Position numbers and translations under genes: made by a program. Shown here in pieces: positions 13,532 to 25,404 of a stretch of 64,000 nt of DNA. Numbering within the stretch: position 1 is the stretch's first letter; the number at the start of each line of letters is the position of its first letter. The DNA is from Plutella xylostella (lineage: Eukaryota; Arthropoda; Insecta; Lepidoptera; Plutellidae), in contig NC_063998.1 in the NCBI RefSeq assembly GCF_932276165.1, positions 4,910,501 to 4,974,500 of the forward strand, written 5' to 3'. The notes beneath the pieces are model-generated. The model worked only from the letters and a program-made list of their open reading frames with translations. It was not told the DNA's origin and searched no databases.

Positions 13532-14617
13532 CACAAATTCAAATTCAAATTCAAATGGTTTAATCGACGTAAAATTTTACAATTATTTGTCGATAGTCAT
13601 CTACCACCATTTCACAAAGGCCCCGTCATTGAGAAGAAAAGAAATGGCGAAAGAAACTCCTCGAGCATCTTTTCAACTTGTTCCTTATAATCTATTACAA
13701 TTTTTACTTATATCTAGTACCTACAATTTTACTTAAGTACCTATATCCATTTCATTTTTTCAATAGCCTTAGCTGAGGTGGACAAGACCACGCGTTTTTG
13801 TCGTTTAAATAATCATTTATACTATAGTAAGCTTTACTACATAATGTAGCTTTAACATAATTCTTAAATTTTTGCTCAGTAAGGTTTATTGCTTCATTTG
13901 ATAATTTATTATAAAAACGTATACAGTTCCCCATGAATGATGTGTTTGTTTTCTAAAGTCTGAGTGTGGGGAAAAGCAACCTATTTTTGTTTCTGGTCTC
14001 AATACCGTGAGTGGCTCGTACTTTACTAAATGAATTTAAGTTTTTACGAACATACATAATATTTTCATAGATATATTGGCATGGAACAGTTAGTATACCT
14101 ATTTCCTTAAACGTATCTCTTAATGAAATTCTAGACCCTAATACATATATGGCTCGAATTGCTCGTTTTTGCAGAACAAAGATTTGATTAATGTCAGCCG
14201 CTCGTCCCCACAATAGAATTCCGTAAGACATAACACAATGAAAATAACTAAAATACACAAGCCTGGCTGTATCTACATCTGTTAACTGTCTAATGGTTCT
14301 AACCGCATAAGCTGCAGAACTCAATCTACCGGCTATCCTCTCAATATGGGGTCCCCATTGCAACTTTGAGTCAATTGTAATACCCAGGAATACCGTTTCA
14401 TTTACTAACTCTAGCTTATCGTTATTCAATGTCAAATATGTCTCTACTTGTCTTACATTAGGCAAAGTGAATTTAATACATTTTGTTTTCTTGGAGTTAA
14501 GAGCTAAATTATTTACAGTGAACCAATTAGCAACTATGGAAAGAGTACTGTTTGCATTGTCAAAATTGACTTCTTGTCGCTTTAACTTAAATATAAGTGA
14601 AGTATCATCAGCAAATG
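13532..14617 (-). mobile_element. 5'-truncated Jockey-type LINE inside the SINE
   Basis: The coding remnant at 13953-14465 (about 170 codons on the minus strand) encodes the end of a reverse transcriptase polyprotein, including VFLGITIDSKLQWGPHI and VMSYGILLWG, motifs of Jockey-like non-LTR elements. Codons for the reverse transcriptase catalytic core are absent. The 3' end on the minus strand is a short array of ATTTGA units rather than plain poly(A). It interrupts the SINE, so it is the younger of the two. Confidence 0.75.
13953..14465 (-). pseudogene. Jockey-type reverse transcriptase C-terminal fragment
   Basis: This open fragment of 170 codons covers the thumb and C-terminal region of a LINE polyprotein. 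The frame ends upstream where the element is truncated. It cannot make a working enzyme because the palm with its catalytic aspartates is missing. Confidence 0.75.
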
Positions 14618-15896
14618 TTTAGCACATATCTAGATGTGCTAAATCTAGATATGCAGGTTTCCTCACGATGTTTTCCTTCACCGTTAGAGCGATGGTATAC
14701 ATTGTACTTAAGTTAAAAGAACTCATTGGTACATGTCAGCGCCGTGATTCGAACCCGCATCTCTTGCGTGAGAAGCGGGCGCTTACCCGACTGAGCTACC
14801 ACCGCGCCCAAACTCGATGCTTTTAGCTATTAAATCTTTGAAATAAAATTCAGTCACCTCCGTGTTACTGCCCTCATCAGATCCTTACGACACCATGCCT
14901 CAACCAGCACCATGAGACTGTGTTTTTGAATCCTAACCTAATCTTCCTACGTATTGTCATCACTTAGATCCATTCACTATATTCCTGCTCCTCATCCCAG
15001 GGCCGTGGGGAGGCACGTCAGCTTTTTAAAGACATCAGCAGCAGACTAATAGAAGTCTCAAGGGACCCTAGGGCTGGCACTTACCTATCACAAAGGCTAA
15101 GCATCGCTATATAGCGGGGTAACGCGGCCAGCGTCTTGGGTACCCTACCCGACAGTGGCAGCGATCTGGCCAGCATCTTCTTTTTAGTTTAATATTAATT
15201 TTATATTAGTGATTTTTAGTTAGGCATTAATAATTATAATTTAATCAAGAAGTACCATGGACTTAACTAATAAAAAACATTATCATTTCATTTATTGAAT
15301 ATAGTATAAGAATTATGCTTCCTCAATTTCAAATCAAATTATGTTGGTGTCATAAAAGTTGAAAAACTGCAATGACAACCAATGTGCAGTGATTTTGTGT
15401 CTGTACACAATTAGATCGCGAGCTGTCAGTGCCGCCTAAACCGACGTGACCCTTCTTTGGAGGCCACCGGCCGACTGAGTCAAACGTCGCTTGTGTTTAT
15501 GATTTTATAACACAGAAAGCCGCCATAGATATTTGTATGAAGATTTGAGGGAAAAAAATTGCTCAAGTTTGGGATTAATTTACACAAAATAGGTGTGTGT
15601 TTATTAAAAAACAAGGTATTTAGCGCCTAGTCCAAGCATTTATCTTTATAATTTGATAAGAATCATATGAAAATTCTTGATAATTACGACACAGTTGTTA
15701 CAATACGGGAGTGTGATTTACTGGTTTTTCGTTATTAATTTACAGTTATCCATAAGCATTTACTTAAATTCGAATGATTCAGCACCTAGCTAGACTCTTC
15801 GGCTACCTGTGTGATTTTTTTCAAGGCTGTAGAGCATCATTTACTACATAATTCTATGACAATGCCAACCCTCGATTGCCTATTGCCGACCCTTAA

Positions 15897-18800
15897 TGCA
15901 TCTTCTTTTCGCCAGTTGTCATTCTCAGTGAACGAAGGTAGGTACAGTTCTCCCATATTAATAATGCGCATGCAAATCTTCGCATACTGTCGTATTCCCG
16001 GAAACACCCGAATCAGTGCCTTAAACAAAGCACTTGCATCTATAAAAATATATGGGCAATAAAAAAGAAAAAATTGACAGGCGTCAGCTTTTACATACTC
16101 TTTGGTCACACGTCTATCCATAGACCTACAACGTCACATCCATGTCACATCAAAACCTGTCATATATTTTTTTAATGCCTATAGAGACGATGGAAAAAGT
16201 CCTAAAGTGCCATCATATCCCCGTTTTGTGAAACTTAAAATGTTTTTATTTTTATAAAATTACTGACGCATAGGAAAAATCTGAGATTTTTTTAGGATGA
16301 TACGGAGGGTTATTCCTATCATCAGAAAAATTATGAGCGTTGTTTAATTTTTTCAGACATAGCCTATTTTGGGGAACTGTATTTAGGTGTGACGGACCCA
16401 CAGTTATCCTTTGAAGTGAAACCCCATAAGTCAAGAACAAAAAATATTTATTTGAATTTAAGGAGTCTAGTACTTACTACTGCTACTACTGCCTTCTGGT
16501 TGTCATATACAGATTATATTTTCAAGTCGTATAGACATAAATAAATTATAGATCCAAGCATAAAATTAATTAAGTATCACCGAACAGAATAACGTCTCGT
16601 ACATCAAAAAGCCGAGCTTAACTTTCGTTAATGTCTCGTGACATTGGAGCCAAGTCCCAACCCTTTATAGATGGGAATCCCCACGGGCGCGGCTCATTGA
16701 ATGAGTGGTCGCTCCCGGCAGACGCGATGCAGCCGATTAGCAAGATGTCCCGAAAATATATCAAATATTCATTCCCTTTTAGCCGCTTACCTACTTTCTA
16801 ATTAAACGAGATAAGACTGGGCAGAAGGGTGATTAGAAAAGATTTGGAAAATTTATTGCGAAAAATTTTTGGGGACATCTGTGTGGGTTTCTTATTTTTG
16901 ATATTTCGTCTATAAGTAGTAGCTATAGGTAGCTGGTTACTTAGTTCTTAATACATAACACGGTTTTACTCACGTGTATCACAATTCACAATCTATTTTG
17001 CGTAATAATAGAGCGTCAAAGTAAATATGTTACTGAATTGATGATAATAATATTGTGTTGCTGCGTTACTACGTATTTTTGACGCCACTAATCACCATAT
17101 CCTGCCGATTTCCAATCTGACAAACGTCATCGAATTGGTGTTATTAATACAGTGTTAATCCTATAGATATCAATGTTTATTATGATAAAGATTTATTGTA
17201 AAACAGAATATCACTTGGATTACAGGTAGGTATTAAATTTGGTGATTTTGTGATACCTAACAGTCATTGTAGCAGAATAGATTGCTTATATCTTCATTTT
17301 TACTAATCACTACGTATTTTATGTTTATCAATAACGAAATATACCTAGATATTATTTTAAACATAACAATCGACCTATAAAAGTTTGCCTACGTACTGCT
17401 AAGTATTTATCCTACAGGTAATTATGACGTCAACTCATCATACTTATCATAGATCTGTAAATACCGAAGTTCCTCCTCAAGCACTCTCAATACTGTAGTC
17501 GCAACTTGACTGAAACTACCCAAACGCTTAAAATCGCCGGAGACAAAACTAGTTACAAACTTTATGAATATGGAGAGGTGAGGGCATTACCTGAAAATTG
17601 TGAAAGTTAAGACTGCCCCGAAGTGGGTCAGCGATGACGTCACAGGCGCCTCTAACAGCTGAGGGCCGGCGCAGGGGCGATGCAAATTGTTTCTGTGGCA
17701 CCCTGATTACACCTACCGAGTAGAGTGGCCGAGGCAGTGTCCTCAGCCGAGCGCTCTGTCAACTGCTAGCCGTTCATTGATCGAGGATCGGCCGAGGATA
17801 CTGTCTCGCCGCTCTACTCGGTAGGTGTATCAAGGGTATGAAGGCAGTTTGTGGAGAAACTATGTATGTAATTTGGTTCTGGAGCCATCCGGAAGCGGTA
17901 ACTGAGTTGAGGAGCACTCGGGCCGAGTGTCCCCGGTCCGCGCCCGCCATGGCGGGGACGCAAGTTTAGGCGCTTGTGTTTATTGGAAACGTTTAGTTTA
18001 CAGGTATATAATTATGTATTAGTGCCACTAATACATAATGATAAATGATGATAATAATAAAAATGTTCTTTGTTTCGATGCAATGCAAATAAAAATATTA
18101 TTCTTATTATATAGTAGGTATACTTACCTCAATGTTTTGTTTTTATGTCAAGTGATTTGTATTTTTTATTATAAGTAGGTACCTACTTATTTTAAAGAAT
18201 TATAAAGTTTGTCATAATTACCATAGAACAACGCGGACTAGGGATGCAAATTAAAATGCCCCAAATAAAAACTGTGTTGTTCGGGGTTGTACTTAAATAT
18301 ACCTATAGTATTATGTTATAGTTAAAACCTAATAAATGTTTTTTATTATTATTACTGAGAAATATTTATACAAAGCAATCATATTGTATATTTTTCCGCG
18401 AGTTTCATAGGAATTATATGAGGTAAATACTTCACATTTGCTACCTTGGTACACGTTGTGCTGAAAACAATGAGTTTTTGTTACCCTGAAAAGTTTAATT
18501 CTGGGTTAAATTAATGCATGCATTGATTGACTCATTCATCGTCGACCAATTTCATTTCCTTGTACATTTAACAACATAATATATTTGGCATCACTCGCTG
18601 TGAAACAAATAATGGCAATAAAACTCTTTGTTACTGACATTTTTTAATTAAATTCGTAACTATGGGAAATCGGGCATTGCATTTGTAGAGCTATTGCTGC
18701 AGCTAAGCTTGAGTTTAAGAAAAGGAATGAAAGAGGATGGATTTAAAGTAGTGTAGGTACCTATAGGAACTGAATAAAAAAATCCCCCCGATAAATTTAC

Positions 18801-18986
18801 AGACCAGTTTTCAGAGTTTCATTGAAAGCAATAAGATCTTAAGATCAAATCAAATCGAAATTGCGTAATCTAATGCGCAACTGTAAAATTTTATATTTAG
18901 GGGGAAAATAATTTAGAAATCAGAAAACTAAAATATGTTATTCAAAAGTCATATAATAAAGTCTTCATGAGTTGTTATTGATGAGT
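15897..18986. other. Intergenic region downstream of protease A
   Basis: I see no gene. It contains a hairpin element at 17707-17832, a GC-richer patch around 17580-17960 with a perfect TGACGTCA (CRE-type) palindrome at 17635-17642, and a 20 bp perfect palindrome ATAAGTAGGT/ACCTACTTAT at 18171-18190. The rest is AT-rich sequence without structure I can name. Confidence 0.55.
17707..17832. repeat. Hairpin (foldback) MITE-like element
   Basis: The left arm starting TTACACCTACCGAGTAGAG is mirrored by the right arm CTCTACTCGGTAGGTGTA, with the similarity extending through about 40 bp of each arm (GGCCGAGGCAGTGTCCTC against its partner). Only about 35 bp separates the arms, so the whole unit folds on itself. 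It has no coding content. Confidence 0.75.
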
Positions 18987-21955
18987 TCACAGCCTAGCCT
19001 GGATCCAGGACAGGTAGGAGGTGACGCGGCTGAAGGCAGCGGGGAGGCCGACCTGGCAACCAGCGGCAGAACCGAATGACGTCACTCCGATCTGGAAGAA
19101 AGAATACCATCAGTCGGTGCTGGACTGGCTTTTACAGTGAAACTATAAAGTCCTGAAATTAAATGAGGGCACTGCTATCTTTCATGTAGCAACCCTATAT
19201 AGCGAAACATAACTGACTTTGATACTTGAAATTTTGCCTGTTAACTTCCTACCTATTTGTGTATTTAAAAACAACTTACCATCCACAAAAAAGCTCTTAT
19301 ACAAGCTAGAAGGTGTTAATATGAAGGCTAATAGTTAAACCAATAAATATTTATTTAGATAACGTTATTACAACTGTATAAAAAAACTGGATCTGTTGAC
19401 GAAGGGCACACATAGTAAAGACATCAATTTCTCTTTTTGGACGGCCAGTTCTGTTTCTTCCAGGAGTTAGAAATATTCCATATTTTGCCCTCTTTGGCAC
19501 GCTGGTCCGATATAACTATAAAATAAAATAAAAAAATCTTTTTGAGTTACACAATGCCCCCCAAATTCACACAATGTGAATTTAGTAAGTAAACAAACAT
19601 ATATCTTCAAGTATCAAAATGTTAAGGTTTGACTCAACTGAAACCAGATGAAACCTACAATCAGTGGTATGTAAACAATGTTCGACTTGGGCTCTAAACC
19701 TAGGTTTATCGATAAATAAAGCGTTGGTACTAATAAAAAATGAGTTATTACAATTTGTACAATGCTACATACCCGTCATAGACGCTGTAAGAGCGTAAAC
19801 ATCCTCAAAATTCGACAAAATGTGTCCAGCTTGATGTTCCGCTAAACATTGTATTAAAACTGGATAAATAACTTCACTAGCTCGACTACGAATATTTTTC
19901 TTCATCTTCCTAATTGCAACCAAGCGTAAATTGTTGCTTTTATCTAGATTATCCTTATAATTAATAAGAAAATTAAAAAAAACAGCCAACCGCCTATCGA
20001 CATAAACAATTGTTATGACTTTTATGTTTCTTTTCTAATGGTGCCAGGCTCCTGAAAATTTTAGTTCCTCAAACATTAATTTCAGGACTTTATAGTTTCA
20101 CTGTAGTTGGTGTTATGGTTAACGGTTAACCCACTGCAGGTTAACCGCTTCGCACATCTAGATGCACAAAATCTTCCAAAGAACTCTTTGGCACTCGACT
20201 GAGATACCATAGTTTTAGGCCTAGTTTCACCATAGTCTATTAGATCATTAACACCCCTTTTACATTATAATATCATCAATTACCTCTTCTCCATATTAAA
20301 TTCTTGACAGATGTGTCAAAAGTCAACAACTAATCCCTTGTTATGATCTAACAGAGTAGGGTGAAACTGGGGCTCAATGTACTATTCCACTGACCAGGAC
20401 TCTCTGGTTGTTGTGGTCGATGGCGAGCGGGCCGCCGGAGTCTCCGCCGCAGGTGCCCACGCCGCCGGAGCCGCTGGTGCACACGGTGGAGTCGAACACG
20501 TTGGCGGGGAAGCTGCGCCGGCACTCCGAGTTGTTGATCACGTTCAGGCGCACGTGGCTCAGGACTTGGTTGCTGGGGATGCCACCGCTGTCTGGAAACG
20601 GAAAGAAATGAAATGTCTTGTGGACGAACCGGCCAATAGCGAATTGGCCATAGGAGAACGGTGTGGATTCTAGTAAAAGATACTGGAAGACAAGTGCCAA
20701 CTGATATCTGCAACATCATTATTTTTTTATTTTATTTTTTATTTTTTTATTCAACAGACAACTAAAGGTCTAGGTATATTAATTACAATGTACTTAGCCT
20801 ATGTTAGTATCTATATTGAACGTTACCCTATTATCATCATCCCTTTCCGTTATAGTACACTCTGTGTGGGCGTCGGGTCTTTGGGTCCCACATTGAGTCT
20901 TTTTCAGGAGCTAATTGGTTATGATGCGAGCAGGAATGAATATATCACAAAAACACAAACTTAATCCATGTGGTAATTTGTGCCAAAAATAACTAAGTAA
21001 TCCAAATATTTTTTTTATCTTTAGCCATGCAAAAACGGTGATAAAAGTATTTAATCGAGTGCAAGCGAACATACTGTCTCTGGTGGCGCCGAATCCTGAA
21101 GCGATGGCGGTGCGTCCGGCGAAGTTCTGGTTGGTCAGGCTGGTGGGCAGGGCGATGGCTCGGATGTTGTCTGTATGAGAAAATGGTACATTGTTAGCCA
21201 TGGGGTGAAGACTGACTAGCGCTAATCAATTTGCTAACTCAAAAACACATTATTATCAAGCCAAACTTACTGTTGTAAGACACGTTTCTCCCCAGTCTGA
21301 TCATGGCGATGTCGTTCCTGGTGGTCCTGGGGTTCCAGCTGCCGTGCATCTCCACGTTGCTGGTGTCGATACGGGTGCCTCCAGAGAACAGGCGGATGGA
21401 CCCAAGCACCACCTGGAAGGAGCGGGCCTGGTTGTTGCCGTCGTACCAGCAGTGGGCTGCGGTCACCACTCGGCTTTGAGACACCAAACTGCCTCCGCAC
21501 ACTGAAGTCCTTCCATTGGTCAGGGTGATCACGAGTCCGGCCTACAATGGTGATATAAAAGTTAAAAATGAATGTTATTGTGCGTAATTGTAACGTGCGT
21601 GATATTGTAGTTTCAATTAATTTGGTATGATGATTCAATTTCATCGTGTTGGTAGACAGCGTTGCTTGACTCTATGGAAGGCTATTGCGGAGATGGAAAA
21701 TTAAAAAACAATCTCAAAAGAATACATAGTAAGTATATAAGTGACCTGGTAGGGGTAGTCTCCAAGGCGGGAGTTGCTGCCTCCGACGATCCTGGTGGCC
21801 TCCTGCTCGGCGGCCTGGATGCGCGCCGCCTCCTCGATACCAAACTTCTCGTGGTAGTTAAACGCAGTAGTTTCCTCGAGGTCCTCAACAATCCTCAAGG
21901 GTACCTTGGCCGAAACGGCCGCCACCAACAACGCAACTGCAAGTAACAACTTCAT
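18987..21955 (-). CDS. Protease A: chymotrypsin-like S1A serine protease
   Basis: Predicted secreted digestive endopeptidase of 292 aa from five exons: 21746-21955, 21271-21541, 21075-21170, 20395-20591, 18987-19091. All introns are GT-AG and the phases match. Exon 1 encodes signal peptide MKLLLAVALLVAAVSA, a propeptide and the activation site ATR/IVGG. His is in TAAHCW, Asp in RNDIAM, Ser in GDSGGP. Gly189 (VGTCGGDS), Gly216 (SFGSAAGC) and Ala226 predict chymotrypsin/brachyurin-like specificity, not trypsin. Three conserved disulfides are visible. The start at 21953-21955 is the Met preceding the hydrophobic leader. Intron 4 carries a Tc1/mariner derivative (19135-20103), and the gene is bracketed by two inverted TTAA elements. 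It groups with B-D by leader and exon lengths; exon 4 is one codon longer. It appears intact. Confidence 0.92.
19135..20103 (-). mobile_element. Tc1/mariner-type deletion derivative in intron 4 of protease A
   Basis: CAGTGAAACTATAAAGTCC at 19135 is repeated in inverse orientation ending at 20103 (about 28 bp), and both ends are flanked by TA, the Tc1/mariner target. On the minus strand around 19419-19506 a transposase remnant reads TPGRNRTGRPKREID, similar to the N-terminal part of transposases whose C-terminal type is seen at 63081-63485. The frames are broken and the catalytic region is missing, so it is non-autonomous. It sits wholly within an intron and leaves both splice sites intact. 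Confidence 0.78.
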
Positions 21956-22000
21956 CTCTGACACTGACTTCAGCACATAAACCCCAGCAAAATACAACTT

Positions 22001-22023
22001 GCTTTTATATCAACTGTTATCTT
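22001..22023 (-). promoter_or_regulatory. Protease A core promoter: GATA motif plus TATA box
   Basis: On the minus strand AAGATAACAG (22014-22023) is followed four bases later by TATATAAAAGC (TATA box 22001-22009), about 50 bp upstream of the ATG. The same arrangement stands before B, C and D. GATA factors are known to drive gut genes in insects, so a midgut GATA site is a reasonable inference. Confidence 0.75.
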
Positions 22024-22860
22024 CCTTTTTTGGGAAAACAAATTAATCATCGTAATTCATCATAAGATCATCGTTACTGTATTTAAATGATAAAAAGATG
22101 ATTTGGGAAAATACCGAAAAATGCATATGGCAATAATTACATTTTGTTTACCTATTCATCCTGATAATGCTGTATCAGTTTAAAATTAAATTCATACATT
22201 AAAATAAAAAAGTAGATAAAAGGAGAGCCTTATGACGCAAACGGTGGCGGTGTTGCCTTGTTGCACGGTGAGTTCTGTGCATCATTTTACATTTACTACA
22301 GTGATGGATCGAAATAGTCTTCATCAGCCTATCTTCAGTTCAGGACTGTCCTCATCCTACCACTACTGCCTCCTACTCGGCTTTACGACCTTAAATTTGA
22401 CAAACAGTCCAACCATACTGTATTGTTTTTAAATAATACTATCTATGCTCTACATACTTTAGCTACTTACTACTAAAACAGTAACTCTTATCCACCATCT
22501 GTGCTCTTATCACTTTATCTACTAGTTTCCTGTGTTTATAACATCGTCGTCGCGTCGGTCGTTGCGTCGGTCCACGGTTACAGTCCAGGGCTAATAATCT
22601 TAACCCCTCCGAGGTAGCATTGCTATTCTTAGATGGGTTAGGTTTCTTTGCCCCAGGTTGTAGAGTAAAAGAAAATAAGTATCCACTCCCACTGGAAACA
22701 GAGTCACTCAAACCTTAGAGTCACTGGTAAAAGATATAAGATTAATAGATACATTAAACAAACTCTAGACAACGTATTCTCGTGTCCTCTATGCTAATAG
22801 CATAAATCTCAACTAGGGCACTCAGCTACACGATGACATCGGATAGCTCAGAGGCGCGAG
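22024..22860. other. Gene-free spacer upstream of protease A
   Basis: AT-rich sequence with no recognisable gene. Small frames such as the one at 22463-22711 lack any domain or codon signal. It probably contains distal promoter sequence of protease A. Confidence 0.5.
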
Positions 22861-22865
22861 CATAG

Positions 22866-23125
22866 GACTCGATACTATTTTCGAATCTACACGAAGGGTC
22901 GCTTTTACAAAACGCGAAACGTATTTAAATCAAAATTTAAATACATTTTGTACCAACTGAAAGACGTATGACAGGCTACTAAATACGTTTAGCGTTTGGT
23001 GAAATTCCACCTAACATTTAAAAAACAAATGCCCCTTTTGGAACTAACAAATTTGCCTTACATTTTGACAGTGACATTTGACGATACGCAACGTAAACGG
23101 AGGTTTCGAATCCTGTGCTCGGGCA
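22866..23125 (+). repeat. Dispersed repeat family R1, copy 1
   Basis: The repeat starts with GACTCGATACTATTTTCGAA and contains CGTTTAGCGTTTGGTGAAATT. It recurs inverted at about 23690-23940 (continued at 29642-29708 and 33849-33898) and directly at about 33900-34160. No coding content is seen. The copies are diverged, so the family is older than the MULE and the TTAA element that interrupt it. Confidence 0.75.
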
Positions 23126-23183
23126 TCTGCTATCATCATTAATGATTTAATTAGAATGTAGTTATTCCTCGTGATTAGCCTTA

Positions 23184-23600
23184 GGGTCAATTCAGACGTA
23201 CCACAACCACACCACAGCCACAACCACGCGATGTGGTCGAACGTATATTTTGTATTGACAATGAATAATCCAATTCACACGTGCCACATTTTGCCGTTGT
23301 TATCGACCACCTGTGTAATACGACCACATCGCAACCACATCGCAACCACAACGCAACCACATCGCAACGGCAACGCCGCCACGCGGCGGCGGCACCGCGG
23401 CCACCTGTTCTCCGTATTAATTGCCCACGACGACGTGGTTACCACATCGCAATGACAGCGACAACGCAACCACATCGACATTTTGTCGCTGCCACAACGC
23501 AACTGCAAAAAGCCGCTGTCACACAATTCACACGTAACCACAGCTTGACCACATTTTGTCGCTGCGACGTGGTGTGGTTGTGGTACGTGTGAATTGACGC
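23184..23600. mobile_element. PIF/Harbinger-type MITE with TTA target duplication
   Basis: GGGTCAATTCAGACGTACCA at the left end matches the right end (GCGTCAATTCACACGTACCA in inverse) with two differences over about 32 bp, and TTA flanks both ends (23181-23183 and 23601-23603). A 3 bp TWA target is characteristic of PIF/Harbinger. The interior is a GC-rich array of CGCAACCACAT-like units with no transposase. Confidence 0.8.
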
Positions 23601-23689
23601 TTAGATAAAAAAAAACCTTTGGATGAAATTGAATAGTCCACTTTTTGCGGATGCCAAAGCTGAAATCGACCATGGGATTGGCATATAAA

Positions 23690-23936
23690 GTAATCGTACT
23701 CTATTCGAATCGTCTGTCTCATTCGAGGTGCGAGCACAGAGTCGTGAGCACAAGTTTCGATCCTCCGTTAACGTTGCGTATCGTGAACTGTCACTATCAA
23801 AATGTAAGGCAAAGTTAGTTTCTAAAAGTGACATTTGTTTTTTCCATATGTTAGGTGGAATTTCACCAAACGCTAAACGTATTTAGTAGCCTGTCATACG
23901 CCTGTCAGTTAGTACAAAATGTATTTAAAATTTGAT
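23690..23936 (-). repeat. Dispersed repeat family R1, copy 2 (first part)
   Basis: This is an inverted partner of copy 1. The repeat stops at TTTGATTTAA and resumes at 29642 with AATACGTTTTGCGTTTGG, exactly around the TTAA element copy R. The join of the two parts reproduces the order seen in the uninterrupted copy at 33900-34160, so the TTAA element landed inside this repeat. A second interruption by the MULE follows at 29709. Confidence 0.75.
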
Positions 23937-25404
23937 TTAAGGGTCTGCAAGGGGGAATCGAGGGTTGGCATTGTCATAGAATTATGTAGTAAACGATGCT
24001 CTACAACCTTGAAAAAAATCACACAGGTAGCCGAAGAGTCTAGCTAGGTGCTGAATGATTCGAATTCAAGTAAATGATTATGGATAACTGTAAATAAAAT
24101 TCAGAATATGACGAAAAACCAGAAAATCACACTCCCGTATTGTAACAACTTTGTCGTAATTATTAAGAATTTTCATATGATTTTTATCATATTATAAAGT
24201 TAAAGGCTTGGACTAGGCGCTAAATACCTTGTTTTTTAATAAATACACACTTATTTTGTGTAAATTAATCTCAAACTTGAGCAATTTTTTTCCCTCAAAT
24301 CTTCATACAAATATCTATGGCGGCTTTCTGTGTTATAAAATCATAAACACAAGTGACGTTTGACTCAGTTGGCCGCCTCCAAAGAAGGGTCACGTCGGTT
24401 TAGGCAGCACTGACAGCTCGCGATCTTATCGTGTACAGATACAAAATCACTGCACATTGGTTGTCATTGCACTTTTTCAACTTTTATGACACCAACACAA
24501 TTTGATTTGAAATTGAGGAAGCATAATTCTTCCAGTATATTCAATACATTATTCTCGTGACATTACAGTCTCGTAAAGGTCTGATGAGGAGCAGGAATAT
24601 AGCGAATGGATCTAAGTGATGACAATACGCACGAACATTAGGTTAGGGATCAAAAATACAGTCTCTTGGTGGTGGTTGAGGTATGGTCTCGTGAGGATCT
24701 GATGAGGGCAGTAACACGGTGGTGGTTCAATTTTATTTCAAAGATGTTAATAGCTAAAAGCATCGAGTTTAGGCTATTAAGTACCTATGTTTTTCAGAGA
24801 GAGAGAAAGAGATTTTATTTTTCCTCTGGATGTGTTAGGTTTACTGGGTTTACTAAGTTCATTCTGTTAATGGCATCAAGTTGTTATGTGTTCATAAGTA
24901 ATAATTACGAAAATGTAAAAATAAAAATAAAATAAATAAAAATAAATTCGTAACGTAAAATTGTCAATGACGGAATTTCTTCTATAGACAGTAGCCACAA
25001 AAAAAACAAACGATAGATGGCGTGATTTGAAGATAAAGATACATTTATTCGACACATAGACAGCAACAACAAAAAAAATACAGAGTTAAAGAAAAGAAAC
25101 ACATACTTATACAAAACAACAAAGAAAAAAAAGGATACACATCAAAATAACTGGAAAAAATATAAGCCCCAATTTACTTGTGTGGGACAGGGAGTACCAT
25201 AATATTTTTTTTGGGGTACTCCCCATCTATGCGAAATATCAGCTTGATATCTTTACCCGTTTCTGAGAAAAAGGGCGGTGACAGACAGTCAGTCAGACAG
25301 ACGGACAACAAAGAGATCCTATAACGGTTGCTTTTTTTCTTTTGACGTTCGAAACCCTAAAATTGAGTAAAAATATTATGCTGCTACCAAAAAATGTACT
25401 TAAA

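Larger units (their letters stand above)
13390..14806 (-). mobile_element. tRNA-derived SINE, split by a Jockey-type LINE
   Basis: The SINE is flanked by a 12 bp target duplication, CCCAAACTCGAT, at 13378-13389 and 14807-14818. Read on the minus strand, the head (about 14806-14735) is tRNA-like, with an A-box-like GTGGTAGCTCAGTCGGG and a B-box GGGTTCGAATC. A body containing ATCGTGAGGAAACCTGCA follows, of the kind common in lepidopteran SINEs. The 3' part resumes at about 13531 and ends in a GAATAGAATAGA tail. A second tRNA-like head of the same family is at 63486-63590. Lack of a closed acceptor stem and the attached SINE body argue against a functional tRNA. Confidence 0.75.
9169..15892 (+). 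mobile_element. TTAA-flanked (piggyBac-type) non-coding element, copy L
   Basis: The element is bounded by TTAA at 9165-9168 and 15893-15896. It begins GGGCCCATACAGGG and ends in GACCC, so the terminal inverted repeats are only 4-5 bp (GGGCC/GGGTC). A second copy (23941-29637, inverted) has the same ends and its own TTAA pair. TTAA target duplication with G/C-triplet ends is the hallmark of the piggyBac superfamily, but no transposase remains, so this is a non-autonomous relative by inference. After removing later insertions (a MITE with a LINE inside at 10167-13165, and a SINE with a LINE inside at 13390-14806) about 2.3 kb of native sequence is left. Outer and inner parts match copy R in reverse order. 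Confidence 0.75.

Noticed and set aside
14735..14806. Possible tRNA gene (A and B boxes on the minus strand)
   Set aside because: The acceptor stem does not close and the sequence continues into a SINE body; the whole unit has its own target duplication.
20377..20673. Plus-strand open frame across protease A exon 4
   Set aside because: It is the antisense shadow of a GC-rich coding exon; similar shadows occur opposite exons of B-G.
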